Source: Trebonia kvetii
Lineage (GTDB): Bacteria > Actinomycetota > Actinomycetes > Streptosporangiales > Streptosporangiaceae
Length of the DNA: 64,000 bases
Direction: 5' to 3'
NCBI RefSeq assembly: GCF_007827045.1
Contig: NZ_RPFW01000002.1
Coordinates: forward strand, 124,001 to 188,000
Each line of letters begins with the position of its first letter. Within the stretch, counting starts at the first letter, position 1. The translations under genes were made by a program, and so were the position numbers. The notes beneath the pieces were generated by a model, which was given only the letters and a program-made list of their open reading frames with translations, was not told where the DNA came from and ran no database searches. Shown piece by piece: positions 16,373-24,560 of the stretch.

Positions 16373-16851
16373 ATGGACACCACCCCGCTGCGGGACGCCT
16401 ACGACGCGTTCCTCGACGCGGCCGCCCTCGTGACACGCTCAGGCGCCGTGAGCGACGGGCCGCCGTCCGGCGAATGGGACGCCGCGCAGATTGTGGCGCA
16501 CGTCTCGCTGATCAGCGCCGCCACCATCGCCGCCGCCTCCGCGGTCGCATCCGGCGTCCTGGCCACCTACGACAACCGCACGGCGCTCGATCCGTGGCGC
16601 ATCGACCGCGTCATCTCGCTCGCCGGAGGCAGTGCCGGGCTCGCCGATCGCATCCGCAGCCAGGGCGACGCGCTGTGCGCGCACGGCGGGCCGATCCTGA
16701 CGGAGCCCGAGCTCGACACGCTGCTGCCCACCCTGCTGCTATCCAACGCCAGGTCCTGCTCGACCAGCCAGTGCCGCTGCGGGACATCTTCACGGGCCTG
16801 GCCAGCGTCGAGCTGCCCGGGCACACCAAGCAGCTGCTCGCCCTGCTGTGA
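16373..16851 (+). pseudogene. Frameshifted maleylpyruvate isomerase-like (DinB/MDMPI) gene
   Basis: The ATG at 16373 has AGGAG 5 nt upstream. The frame reads WDAAQIVAHVSLI and GLADRIRSQGDAL, typical of the MDMPI/DinB four-helix fold, down to LLPTLLLSNA. Beyond about 16750 the conserved tail VLLDQPVPLRDIFTG and ELPGHTKQLLALL continues only in the +1 frame, to a stop at 16851. One missing base near 16750 explains both. It may be a genuine broken gene or a sequencing error. The family uses mycothiol as a cofactor in some members. Confidence 0.78.
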
Positions 16852-17016
16852 GGGCACCGCCTGGAGCCACGGCCGCGATCCCTGCGGGCGGAGCTGAGGG
16901 GCACGGGGGAGCCGCGAACCCGTTCTGGATCATGCCGATGGTGACCGGCAGTAACGCGAAGCGACGGATTCCCGTGCGGGACCGGCGTTGTTACGCTTGC
17001 TGCGGGAGGCGGTCGC

Positions 17017-17952
17017 ATGGACACGTTCGCAGGCAAGTTCGCCGTGGTGACCGGAGGCGGCTCCGGCATGGGCAGGGAACTCGTCATCCAGCTCGCGGCG
17101 GAAGGGTGCGCCGTCGCGGCGTGCGACGTGCGCGAGGACACCGCGCGAGAGACGGTGGCCCTCGCCCGCGCGGGCGCGCCTGACGGCACCAATGTCACCG
17201 CGCACGCGTGCGACGTGGCCGACGCGGCGCAGGTGGCGCGGTTCCGTGACGACGCGCTCGCCGCGCACGGGGCCGATCACGTGGACCTGGTGTTCAGCAA
17301 CGCCGGGCTCGGCGGCGGCGGCAGCTTCATCAACGACCCGCCGGAGATGTGGGAGCGGGTGTTCGCGGTCGACTTCTGGGGCGTGTACCACTGCGCCCGC
17401 GTCTTCCTGCCGCTGCTCATGCGCAGCCCCGAGGGCGTCCTGGTCAACACGAGCAGCGTCAACGGCTTCTGGGCGTCGCTCGGCGCGGGCGTGCCGCACA
17501 CGGCGTACTCCACCGCCAAGTTCGCCGTGAAGGGGTTCTCCGAGGCGCTCATCGAAGACCTGCGGATCAGCGCGCCGAACGTACGCGTGGCGCTCGTCAT
17601 GCCCGGCCACATCGCCACCAACATCGTGGGGAACTCGATGATGGCCTTCGGCGTGCCAGAGGCAGACGCCAAGGAAGCGAACCAGGGCTTCTACGACAGC
17701 GCGCCGCTGTCCGCGGCGGGCGCTGCGACGATCATCCTCGACGGCGTGCGCTCCGGGGCCTGGCGGATCCTGGTCGGCGAGGACGCGCACCGCCTCGACC
17801 AGTACGTCCGCGCTCGCCCCGAGGACGCCTACGACTACGAAAAACTGGCCGCGGCGACGAGCGGCGCCGACGGAGAAGACATGTCGAGGGCGGCCGCCGA
17901 GTGGTTCGCCGACGTGGACCTGCCGCGGGCTCTAGGCACGCCGGATGAGTGA
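17017..17952 (+). CDS. Classical SDR-family dehydrogenase
   Basis: 311 residues. Cofactor motif VVTGGGSGMGRELV, VFSNAG (NNAG-like), the catalytic Ser in NTSSVNG and YSTAK (Tyr and Lys) are all present near residues 10-20, 93 and 150-172. PGHIATN follows the active site. A C-terminal extension of about 50 residues is acidic. GGGAGG lies upstream of the ATG. The gene overlaps the carboxylesterase start by 8 nt, so the two are probably co-transcribed. Substrate unknown. Confidence 0.93.
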   Translation: MDTFAGKFAVVTGGGSGMGRELVIQLAAEGCAVAACDVREDTARETVALARAGAPDGTNVTAHACDVADAAQVARFRDDALAAHGADHVDLVFSNAGLGGGGSFINDPPEMWERVFAVDFWGVYHCARVFLPLLMRSPEGVLVNTSSVNGFWASLGAGVPHTAYSTAKFAVKGFSEALIEDLRISAPNVRVALVMPGHIATNIVGNSMMAFGVPEADAKEANQGFYDSAPLSAAGAATIILDGVRSGAWRILVGEDAHRLDQYVRARPEDAYDYEKLAAATSGADGEDMSRAAAEWFADVDLPRALGTPDE

Positions 17953-19471
17953 GATGACGCGGCCGGTGGTCCGGGTCAACGACGGTATCGTGCGCGGCAA
18001 GGCGGAGCGGAACGTGTGCGCGTTCCTCGGCATCCCCTACGCGGCGCCTCCGTTCGGGGTCAACCGGATGCGGCCGCCCCAGCCGGTCACGCCGTGGCAG
18101 GGCGAGCGCGACGCGACGGCGTACGGGCCGACGGTGCCCAAGGGGGACTACCCGCCGCAGTACGAGCGGCTGTTCCCCGAGGTGGTGATCGGCGGGGACG
18201 AGTGCCTGAACCTGAACGTGTGGACGCCGGACCCAGGCGCGGCGGGGCTGCCCGTACTCGTCTGGATTCACGGCGGGTCGTTCATGAACGGGTCGGGCTC
18301 CGTCCCCGAGTACGACGGCACGGCCTTCGCCAGGGACGGCGTGGTGTGCGTGACCATTAACTACCGGCTGGCCGCCGAGGGCTTCCTGTTCCTCGACGAC
18401 CCCCTTGGCGAAAACACCGCCAATCTCGGCCTGCTCGACCAGCTCGCGGCGCTGCGCTGGGTGCGGCACAACATCGCGGCGTTCGGCGGCGATCCTGCCC
18501 GGGTGACGGTCGCAGGGGAGTCGGCCGGGGCGATGAGCGTGACGACACTGCTGTCGATGCCGCTCGCCGATGGCCTGTTCGCGCAGGCCATCGCGCAGAG
18601 CGGGGCCGGCGCGCACACGCTCACCACCCAGCAGGCGCGCACGGTCGCCGGCTACCTGGCCGACGCGCTCGGCGTCCCCGTGGACCGGGAGTCGGTCAAG
18701 GCCGTGCCGCTCGACAAGCTGGTGCGCGCCGCGTCTGACCTGGTGGTCGAGGTACAGACGGCCCCGGACCCGGCCAAGTGGGGGCAACTGGCGCTCAGCC
18801 TGCTGCCGTTCGCGCCCACCGTCGACGGCGCGGTGCTGCCCGACGCCCCGCTCGCCGGTTTCGCCGCGGGCCGCGGTTCAAGCGTTCCGCTGCTGATCGG
18901 GTCGAACGTTGAGGAGGCGCGGCTGTTCTTCGTCGCGCCAGGCACGATCGATCTCATCGACGAACCGACTCTGGCCGCGGGCGCGGGCGCGTATGGCCTT
19001 TCCGCGTCCGGTGTGGACACGTACCTCGCTAACCGGCCGGGCGCCAGCCCCGGTGACGTGCTGGCCGCGGTGATCAGCGACTGGTTCTTCCGCGTGCCCG
19101 CGATCCGGGTGGCCGAGGCTCGTGCTCGTGCTCGCGCCGCCGTTTCGACGGGGGCGGGAACCTGGATGTACCGGTTCGACTGGCCCGCGCCGCAGGCCAA
19201 CGGCGGACTCGGCGCCTGCCACGCGGTCGAGATCCCCTACGTCTTCGGCACCATCGACCGGCCGACGGCACGCGGCCTGGTCGGTGACGCGCCCTCAGCA
19301 GCGGTCGCGGACCGGGTGCACCGGGTCTGGGTCGACTTCATCGCGCACGGAGACCCCGGCTGGGCGCCCTACGACACCGACCGCCGCACCACCGGCCTGC
19401 TCGCCGAGACGGTCAACGCGGTCGACGACCCGGCCGGAGACGAGCGAGCGCTCTGGGACGGCATCCGCTGA
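17945..19471 (+). CDS. Type-B carboxylesterase
   Basis: 508 residues. The oxyanion region VLVWIHGGSFMNGSG, the nucleophile in VTVAGESAGAMSV, the acid probably in SNVEEARLF and the histidine in GACHAVEIPYVF define the carboxylesterase/cholinesterase fold. ECLNLNVWTP is the conserved N-terminal signature. No signal peptide is seen, so it should be cytoplasmic. Pairing with an SDR suggests ester hydrolysis followed by oxidation of the released alcohol, but this is inference. Its last 177 nt are overlapped by the exporter gene on the other strand. Confidence 0.95.
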   Translation: MSEMTRPVVRVNDGIVRGKAERNVCAFLGIPYAAPPFGVNRMRPPQPVTPWQGERDATAYGPTVPKGDYPPQYERLFPEVVIGGDECLNLNVWTPDPGAAGLPVLVWIHGGSFMNGSGSVPEYDGTAFARDGVVCVTINYRLAAEGFLFLDDPLGENTANLGLLDQLAALRWVRHNIAAFGGDPARVTVAGESAGAMSVTTLLSMPLADGLFAQAIAQSGAGAHTLTTQQARTVAGYLADALGVPVDRESVKAVPLDKLVRAASDLVVEVQTAPDPAKWGQLALSLLPFAPTVDGAVLPDAPLAGFAAGRGSSVPLLIGSNVEEARLFFVAPGTIDLIDEPTLAAGAGAYGLSASGVDTYLANRPGASPGDVLAAVISDWFFRVPAIRVAEARARARAAVSTGAGTWMYRFDWPAPQANGGLGACHAVEIPYVFGTIDRPTARGLVGDAPSAAVADRVHRVWVDFIAHGDPGWAPYDTDRRTTGLLAETVNAVDDPAGDERALWDGIR

Positions 19472-20629
19472 CCGTCCCGCTTGATCGGGGTGAGCGCGGT
19501 CGGGGTGAGCGTGACCGGGCGGGCGGACGTGCGCAGCGAGGACTATCGCCGCGCCGATGACCGCGCCGAGGACGGTCTCGATCGCGCGGTCGTGCAGCAG
19601 CGTCCAGGTGCCGACCGGCTGCGCCAGGGTGCCCATCGCCAGGGCGAGCGGGGTCAGGAAGATCACCGCGAGCGCGTAGTTGCGCCCGACGCACAGTTCC
19701 GTCGCGGCCTGCAGGACCGCGATGACCGCGATGAGCATGGGAACCGGCAGGTGCGGGGCGAGGATCGCCGCGGCGGCGAGGACTCCGGCGAGCGTGCCGG
19801 CCACCCGTTGCACGGCACGGGTGATTCGTGCCGTGGTGTCCGCACCGGTCACCGCCGCCACGGCGGCGACCATCGACCAGTACGGGTGGCCGATGCCGGC
19901 CGCGGTGGCGGCGGCGCCCGCGAGCAGCACTGCCACGGCGTAACGGGCAGCGTGCCGCCACTGCCAGCGGGGCTGGGCTGATGCCGGCTCGGCTGGCACT
20001 GGACGGGCGGTTATTAGCTGGGCTGTCGCATGCCGGGCTATCGCTTGCGGGGCGCTCCCTTGCCGGGCTGTCGTTTGGCGGGTACCCGGGCGGAACCGTC
20101 CTGCCGTGCCGATCGCCGCCGCGAGCAGGGCCGCGCCCGCCGCGACGGCGAAAGCGACCGAGATGTCGCCGGAGGACATGGCGCGGGTCGCCAGGGCCGC
20201 CGAGCCGAAGACGATGAAGAGCGGGCCCACGGGATGCCAGCGCAGCCGGACCGCGTCGCCGGCCAGCGAGCCGGCCGCTGCACAGCAAGCGACAACGATG
20301 ACCGCCAGCCAGCGACGACCGGGGGAGCAGCCCACGACGGTGCCGATGGTGACCGCCAGGGTGAGCGCCGCGCCAGCCTGGAGCTGCATCCGCAGCCGCG
20401 CCCGATGACCCAGGTCGCGGCCGTAAAGGCTGGCGAACGACCCGAAGGCGGCGTACGGAGACCAGGCGAGACGGCCGACGAGCCACAGCACGAGCAGCGG
20501 CATGGCCACGGAAATCCCGGCGCGGACCGCGACCCGGTGCGCGCCGGCTGACGAGTTGGCCCGGACCAGATGACGCGCGCCGGGCAGCGCCGCCCGCAGG
20601 CCTGCGGCGGGAAAGGGCAGTGTCGTCAC
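19295..20629 (-). CDS. FUSC-family (fusaric acid resistance-like) membrane protein
   Basis: 444 residues from a GTG at 20629. There are two blocks of hydrophobic helices, about residues 35-165 and 225-365, separated by a basic, Ala/Thr-rich loop. WSPYAAFGSFASLYGRDLGHRARLRMQ and the mid-segment YWSMVAAVAAVTGADTTARITRAVQR are FUSC_2-type motifs. The family is linked to aromatic-acid or drug efflux. The last 70 or so residues are hydrophilic and antisense to the carboxylesterase 3' end, so an original stop may have been lost. The divergent MarR gene and shared operators point to its regulator. Confidence 0.85.
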   Translation of the reverse strand: MTTLPFPAAGLRAALPGARHLVRANSSAGAHRVAVRAGISVAMPLLVLWLVGRLAWSPYAAFGSFASLYGRDLGHRARLRMQLQAGAALTLAVTIGTVVGCSPGRRWLAVIVVACCAAAGSLAGDAVRLRWHPVGPLFIVFGSAALATRAMSSGDISVAFAVAAGAALLAAAIGTAGRFRPGTRQTTARQGSAPQAIARHATAQLITARPVPAEPASAQPRWQWRHAARYAVAVLLAGAAATAAGIGHPYWSMVAAVAAVTGADTTARITRAVQRVAGTLAGVLAAAAILAPHLPVPMLIAVIAVLQAATELCVGRNYALAVIFLTPLALAMGTLAQPVGTWTLLHDRAIETVLGAVIGAAIVLAAHVRPPGHAHPDRAHPDQAGRSADAVPERSLVSGRVVDRVDRLGEQAGGAAVGVVGRPAGVSVRDEVDPDPVHPVRDRC

Positions 20630-20638
20630 GCAATTTAG

Positions 20639-20674
20639 TTTACCAGTGTACTAAGTATTTTACTAGTGAACTAA
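20639..20674. promoter_or_regulatory. Tandem operator repeats between FUSC and MarR genes
   Basis: TTTACCAGTGTACTAA (20639-20654) and TTTACTAGTGAACTAA (20659-20674) are direct repeats differing at two positions, 20 bp apart start to start. This is close to two helical turns. They sit in the gap between the divergent starts at 20629 and 20702 and are markedly AT-rich against the surroundings. They are the best candidate for MarR binding sites controlling both genes. Confidence 0.75.
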
Positions 20675-20701
20675 ATGCTTCACAGGTGTATCATCCCGGC
20701 C

Positions 20702-21208
20702 ATGGCGCGAGAAGGCGATGCGGTGGACGCGATCACCCGGCAGTGGCAGGCGCTGCGTCCCGGTCTTGACCTGAGCACGCTGGAGCTCGCCGCCCGGCTG
20801 CTGCGGGCAGCCGCGCTCATCGACAGGGAGACCGGAACATTCCTTGGCGAACTGGGCCTGAGCCGGGGAGAGTTCGACGTCCTCGCCGCACTGCGCCGGG
20901 CCGGCACGCCGCAGACGCCGGGGTCGCTGCGCACGGTCACCCTCGTCAGCGCGGCCGCCGTAACCAAGCGCATCGCCGCGCTGCAGAGGTCGGGCCTGGT
21001 CGAGCGCTCGCCGAACCCGGCCGACGGCCGCGGCGCGCTCATCTCCCTCACGCCAGCGGGTGAGCGGGTCATCGACGACGCGTTCCCCCATGTCCTGGCG
21101 ATCGAGCGGCGCCTGCTCGGCGGCCTCTCGCCTGCTCAGCACGCGCGGGCGGTGGTGGCCCTGCGGCAGATCCTCGCCAGCGCGGAAGGCATCCCGCAGG
21201 GCGGGTAG
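20702..21208 (+). CDS. MarR-family transcriptional regulator
   Basis: 168 residues from the ATG at 20702. The winged helix spans residues 50-125: SRGEFDVLAALRRAG, then SAAAVTKRIAALQRSGLVERSPNPADGRG, where DGRG is the wing hallmark, and ISLTPAGERV. Long flanking helices would form the dimer interface. The gene is divergent from a FUSC exporter with tandem operator repeats between them, the usual MarR arrangement for ligand-induced efflux. The inducing ligand is likely an aromatic acid by family analogy. Confidence 0.94.
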   Translation: MAREGDAVDAITRQWQALRPGLDLSTLELAARLLRAAALIDRETGTFLGELGLSRGEFDVLAALRRAGTPQTPGSLRTVTLVSAAAVTKRIAALQRSGLVERSPNPADGRGALISLTPAGERVIDDAFPHVLAIERRLLGGLSPAQHARAVVALRQILASAEGIPQGG

Positions 21209-21259
21209 CGGCACCGCCGGCGGCTGTACGGTATGTCGCCGACGGTACCGCGCAGGGAC

Positions 21260-21565
21260 TTAGACCTCTCCAGGCTCCTGCACGCCAAGCGAGAACCTGG
21301 CGTTTCCCGTCTCGTCGACCTGGGCGTCGAGGATCTTGTCATCGAGGTAGCGAGCGGCTTGCGGCGCCACGAAGACGCGCGCCCCGGCCGCCTCGAGAAC
21401 CTGGTCTTCCGCGTCAGGTCCTGGCACAGCCTCGACCTGGAGCGAGCTCGCGTCCTCCGGTCCCGCCACAGACGAGGAAATGCGCAGGCCGGCCGCCTGA
21501 GGAAGCTGCGGGGCGGACGTTACGGACTTGACGACCTCAGCGGCCGCTTGAGTCAGGACCAGCAT
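21260..21565 (-). CDS. HesB/IscA-like protein without cysteines
   Basis: 101 residues beginning MLVLTQAAAEVVKSVTS. The segment AAGLRISSSVAGP and the tail LDDKILDAQVDETGNARFSL match a small actinobacterial group annotated as Fe-S biogenesis HesB-like. The three cysteines that bind clusters in IscA are absent, so cluster delivery is unlikely. It stands alone, convergent with the MarR gene. Function unknown. Confidence 0.8.
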   Translation of the reverse strand: MLVLTQAAAEVVKSVTSAPQLPQAAGLRISSSVAGPEDASSLQVEAVPGPDAEDQVLEAAGARVFVAPQAARYLDDKILDAQVDETGNARFSLGVQEPGEV

Positions 21566-21622
21566 GTGTTGGTCACCTCTCGTTGATCGTCCAGCAGAGG
21601 TCTGCGAGGCTAGCCGGCCAGA

Positions 21623-22162
21623 TCACGAAATGAAAACGACGCGCTTCTCCGCCTCCGCCGCGATCCGTTCGGCAACGTCGGTGACGGGCAGGTTCGTGCC
21701 GTCGACAACGAGGTCAGCCGCCGACTCCAGCCACGGGCGCGACTTCTCGTAGTCGCTGATGTGGTCCAGGCGCCACTGACACGCCTTCGCGTCAACTTGG
21801 TCCGCCTTGATGCGCTCGGCCAGGACGTCCGAGTCGACGTGCAGCAGCACATGGAAGATGTCGAGCGCGGTCCGCTCGAAGCCCTGCGTCAGCTCGTGCC
21901 AGTAGTCCTCGCGGAGCACGGTCTGCACGGCGATCAGGTGCTGGCCGGTGAAGCTCGCGATCCTCTCGGTGAAGACCGGGACAAGTTCGCGCCACGGAGG
22001 CAGGTCCTGGAAGTCCTTGAATTCGTGATCATCGAGCGCTGTGACCAGGAGGTAGCCCACTTGTTCCGGGTCGAAATGCCTGGCGTTGGGCAGCCGGCGA
22101 ACCAATTGCCTGGCCGTCGTGGTCTTTCCCGCACCGAAGGTTCCGTTGAGCCAGATGATCAC
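21623..22162 (-). CDS. P-loop ATP-binding protein, TmrB-like
   Basis: 179 residues starting at a GTG, with AAAGGA 7 nt upstream; upstream ATGs are less well placed and relatives begin directly at the first strand. The sequence IIWLNGTFGAGKTTTARQL has Walker A in the position typical of TmrB-like kinases or tunicamycin-resistance proteins. FDPEQVGYLL and a C-terminal DLVVDGTNLPVTDVAERIA continue the fold. A small-molecule phosphotransferase role is possible. It is divergent from the SRPBCC gene by 56 nt. Confidence 0.87.
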   Translation of the reverse strand: MIIWLNGTFGAGKTTTARQLVRRLPNARHFDPEQVGYLLVTALDDHEFKDFQDLPPWRELVPVFTERIASFTGQHLIAVQTVLREDYWHELTQGFERTALDIFHVLLHVDSDVLAERIKADQVDAKACQWRLDHISDYEKSRPWLESAADLVVDGTNLPVTDVAERIAAEAEKRVVFIS

Positions 22163-22218
22163 GCATCGATCCTTTCGCGGCATGTCCATGCGCGGCATGT
22201 GATTAGCAGAATGGGTTC

Positions 22219-22737
22219 ATGATCGGCGATCGATGGGGCGTGACCGAGAGCGAGGTCAACCGCTCCTACCCGTGCGACGAGTTCGTCGCCACGCCCGCGG
22301 TGCGCGCCTGGCGCGGGGTGAGGGTGGCGGCGCCCGCCGAGGCGGTCTGGCCGTGGGTGGCGCAGGTGCGGATAGCGCCCTACTCCTACGACTGGATCGA
22401 CAACCGCGGCCGGCGCTCGCCACGGGAACTCGCCGGCCTTGCGGAGCCGCGCGCGGGGGAGCAGTTCACCACCGTCGGCGGGCGCCCACTGGGCCGGATC
22501 CTGTCGGTCGAGACCGGGAGGCAGCTGACCGGGACCATCATGGGCGCCTACATGTCCTACGTCCTCGTGCCCCAGGATCGCGGCGGGACGCGCCTGCTGC
22601 TCAAGGTGGTGATGGAGACAAGCCGGCCGAGAGCCTTCGGCCTGACACTCGGCGACCTGATCATGGCGCGCAGGCAGCTGCTGAACCTGAAGCGACTGGC
22701 GGAACGCCACCCTCGCCTAAATGGTTCGGCAGGCTAG
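22219..22737 (+). CDS. SRPBCC-fold protein (polyketide cyclase-like)
   Basis: 172 residues from the ATG at 22219. GVRVAAPAEAVWPWVAQVR opens a START/SRPBCC fold, and YSYDWIDNRGRRSPREL is seen in a family of actinobacterial cyclase/dehydrase-like proteins. A hydrophobic cavity for lipids or aromatic compounds is expected. No partner genes are obvious. Nothing indicates decay. Confidence 0.78.
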   Translation: MIGDRWGVTESEVNRSYPCDEFVATPAVRAWRGVRVAAPAEAVWPWVAQVRIAPYSYDWIDNRGRRSPRELAGLAEPRAGEQFTTVGGRPLGRILSVETGRQLTGTIMGAYMSYVLVPQDRGGTRLLLKVVMETSRPRAFGLTLGDLIMARRQLLNLKRLAERHPRLNGSAG

Positions 22738-22761
22738 GAACCGCACGGGTACCGTAAAGGC

Positions 22762-22806
22762 ATGGACGCGTTCAGCCGCATGATGCCCCGCTCGCGGGGC
22801 CACTGA
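22762..22806 (+). CDS. Leader peptide with tandem Met codons upstream of metRS
   Basis: The 14-codon frame reads MDAFSRMMPRSRGH. Codons 7 and 8 are both ATG (22780-22785), and the second overlaps the first base of hairpin 1. A TACCGT hexamer (22750-22755) ends 6 nt before the ATG, so the transcript could begin on the start codon, as leaderless leader peptides often do in actinobacteria. The -35 region is weak. Three Met codons in 14 and the position before two mutually exclusive hairpins suggest a Met-tRNA sensor. Translation itself is not shown. Confidence 0.6.
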   Translation: MDAFSRMMPRSRGH

Positions 22807-22828
22807 CGCTGCACGCATGTCCGTTTCC

Positions 22829-22860
22829 GAGGCCCTGATCACGGGGCCTCGATTCATTTT
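22829..22860 (+). terminator. Attenuator terminator hairpin of the metRS leader
   Basis: GAGGCCC (22829-22835) pairs with GGGCCTC (22844-22850) over an 8-nt loop, followed by GATTCATTTT. An upstream hairpin (22785-22800) pairs GCCCCG with CGGGGC. GGGCC of its 3' arm (22797-22801) can instead pair with GGCCC of the terminator (22831-22835), so the two states exclude each other. Both lie between the leader peptide and the metRS start. Confidence 0.65.
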
Positions 22861-22903
22861 CCGCCGTCGCGGCGGTCGGAGCCCCGTCTACCTGGAGGTT
22901 CCG

Positions 22904-24511
22904 ATGACCACCGTCTACATCACCACCACCATTCCCTACGTCAACGCGCGCCCGCATCTGGGCTTCGCGCTTGAACTGGTGCAGGCCGACGTGCTCGCCC
23001 GCCATCACCGGGGCGCCGGCCGGCAGGTCAGGTTCCAGTCGGGCACCGACGACAACTCGCTGAAGAACGTGCTCGCCGCGCAGGCGGCGGGGATCGGTGT
23101 GCAGGAGTTCGTCGACGCCAACGCGGCCACCTTCACCGGGCTGGCCGCGCCGCTGCGGCTCAGCGTCGACGATGTCATCCGGACGAGCAGCGATCCGCGC
23201 CACGCGGCGGGTGTCGAGCGCCTGTGGCGGGCCTGCGCCGCCAGCGGCGACCTGTACCGCAGGTCCTACGAGGGCCTGTACTGCATCGGCTGCGAGCAGT
23301 TCTACACGGCGGCCGAACTGGCCGGCGGCCGCTGTCCCGACCACGGCACCGTGCCGGATCTCGTGTCCGAGGAGAACTGGTTCTTTCGCCTGTCGCGGTA
23401 TGCCGGCCAACTGCGCGGCCTCATCGCCGACGGCACGATCCGCATCGAGCCGGCCGAGCGCCGCAATGAGGTCCTGGCGCTCATCGACGCAGGACTTCAG
23501 GACTTCTCCGTCTCGCGCAGCACCGAACGCGCGCGCGGCTGGGGCATTCCGGTCCCCGGTGACCCTGCCCAGGTGATCTACGTCTGGTGGGACGCGCTCG
23601 GTAACTACCTGACGGCACTGGATTACGCCGACGACGGCGAGAACTTCGGCCGCTGGTGGACCGGCGCGTCGCGTCGCGTCCACCTGCTCGGCAAGGGAGT
23701 GCTCAGGTTCCACGCGGTCTACTGGCCGGGGATGCTGCTATCCGCCGGCGAGGCCCTTCCCACGGACATCGTCATCCACGGCTACCTCACAGAACACGGA
23801 CGGAAGATCAGCAAGTCAAGCGGCGCCACCGTCGACCCGTACGATCTCGTCGCCCGCTTCGGCACGGACCCAGTGCGCTGGTGGCTGCTGCGCGAGGTCC
23901 CCAGGGGCGGCGACGCCGACTTCACGATCGACCGCCTCGTGAGCCGTGCCAACGACGAACTCGCGAACGGGTTCGGCAACCTCGTCAGTCGCGTGGTCGC
24001 ACTGATCCACCGCTACTGCGGTGGTCAGGTACCGGCCGGTTCTGCTTCGGGTTCGGGTTCGGCTTGGGCTTCGGGTTCGGGTTCGGGTTCGGGTTCGGTG
24101 AGCGTGCCGGGCGATTCCCCCCTCGCCCGTGCCGTGGCGGACGCCGCGGCATCGATCGCCGAAGCGCTAGAGGTCTTCGACTTCCGCCGCGCCACCGAGG
24201 CGGTCTGGCAGATCGCCGATCAGGCCAACCGCTACGTCAACCGCGCACGCCCGTGGGAGTTGGCAAGGACCGGAGCATCGACGGAGCTCGACGCCGTGCT
24301 GTCCGCGCTCCTTTCCGCCTGCCAGGCCATCGGCAATTACCTGGCACCGTTCCTCCCCGACACCGCGGCGCGCATTTCCCGCCAGTGCACGCCAGACGAA
24401 GATGGGCTCCTCCCGCCCCCCGCACCGATCCTGCCCAGGATCACCCCGCCCATTGCGGCGTCAGGGCCACCGCCCGGTGCGTCGCGCCGGAATGTCAGAC
24501 CCTCGCAGTAG
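22904..24511 (+). CDS. metG: Methionyl-tRNA synthetase
   Basis: 535 residues from an ATG with GGAGG 5 nt upstream. The class-I signatures are PHLGF (HIGH variant) and KISKS (KMSKS). The zinc knuckle has CIGC and, further on, CPDH. VWWDALGNYLTAL and HGYLTEHGRKISKS are typical of MetRS. The anticodon-binding helical domain follows, with YVNRARPWELA. A Gly/Ser linker of about 25 residues interrupts it near residue 380. No C-terminal tRNA-binding domain is present. It is sequence-divergent, and I cannot tell whether it is the only MetRS of the organism or a second, inhibitor-resistant type. The attenuator-like leader suggests control by Met-tRNA charging. Confidence 0.93.
   Translation: MTTVYITTTIPYVNARPHLGFALELVQADVLARHHRGAGRQVRFQSGTDDNSLKNVLAAQAAGIGVQEFVDANAATFTGLAAPLRLSVDDVIRTSSDPRHAAGVERLWRACAASGDLYRRSYEGLYCIGCEQFYTAAELAGGRCPDHGTVPDLVSEENWFFRLSRYAGQLRGLIADGTIRIEPAERRNEVLALIDAGLQDFSVSRSTERARGWGIPVPGDPAQVIYVWWDALGNYLTALDYADDGENFGRWWTGASRRVHLLGKGVLRFHAVYWPGMLLSAGEALPTDIVIHGYLTEHGRKISKSSGATVDPYDLVARFGTDPVRWWLLREVPRGGDADFTIDRLVSRANDELANGFGNLVSRVVALIHRYCGGQVPAGSASGSGSAWASGSGSGSGSVSVPGDSPLARAVADAAASIAEALEVFDFRRATEAVWQIADQANRYVNRARPWELARTGASTELDAVLSALLSACQAIGNYLAPFLPDTAARISRQCTPDEDGLLPPPAPILPRITPPIAASGPPPGASRRNVRPSQ
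24045..24098 (+). repeat. Hexanucleotide TTCGGG microsatellite in metRS
   Basis: A run of TTCGGG-type units, with one diverged stretch, encodes alternating Gly and Ser in a linker of the synthetase. Unit length is a multiple of three, so slippage would change linker length without breaking the frame. Confidence 0.85.
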
Positions 24512-24560
24512 TATTCGATTAGTAACTGAAAGATGATCTTTCCTTCGAACGGGGGCGGTC

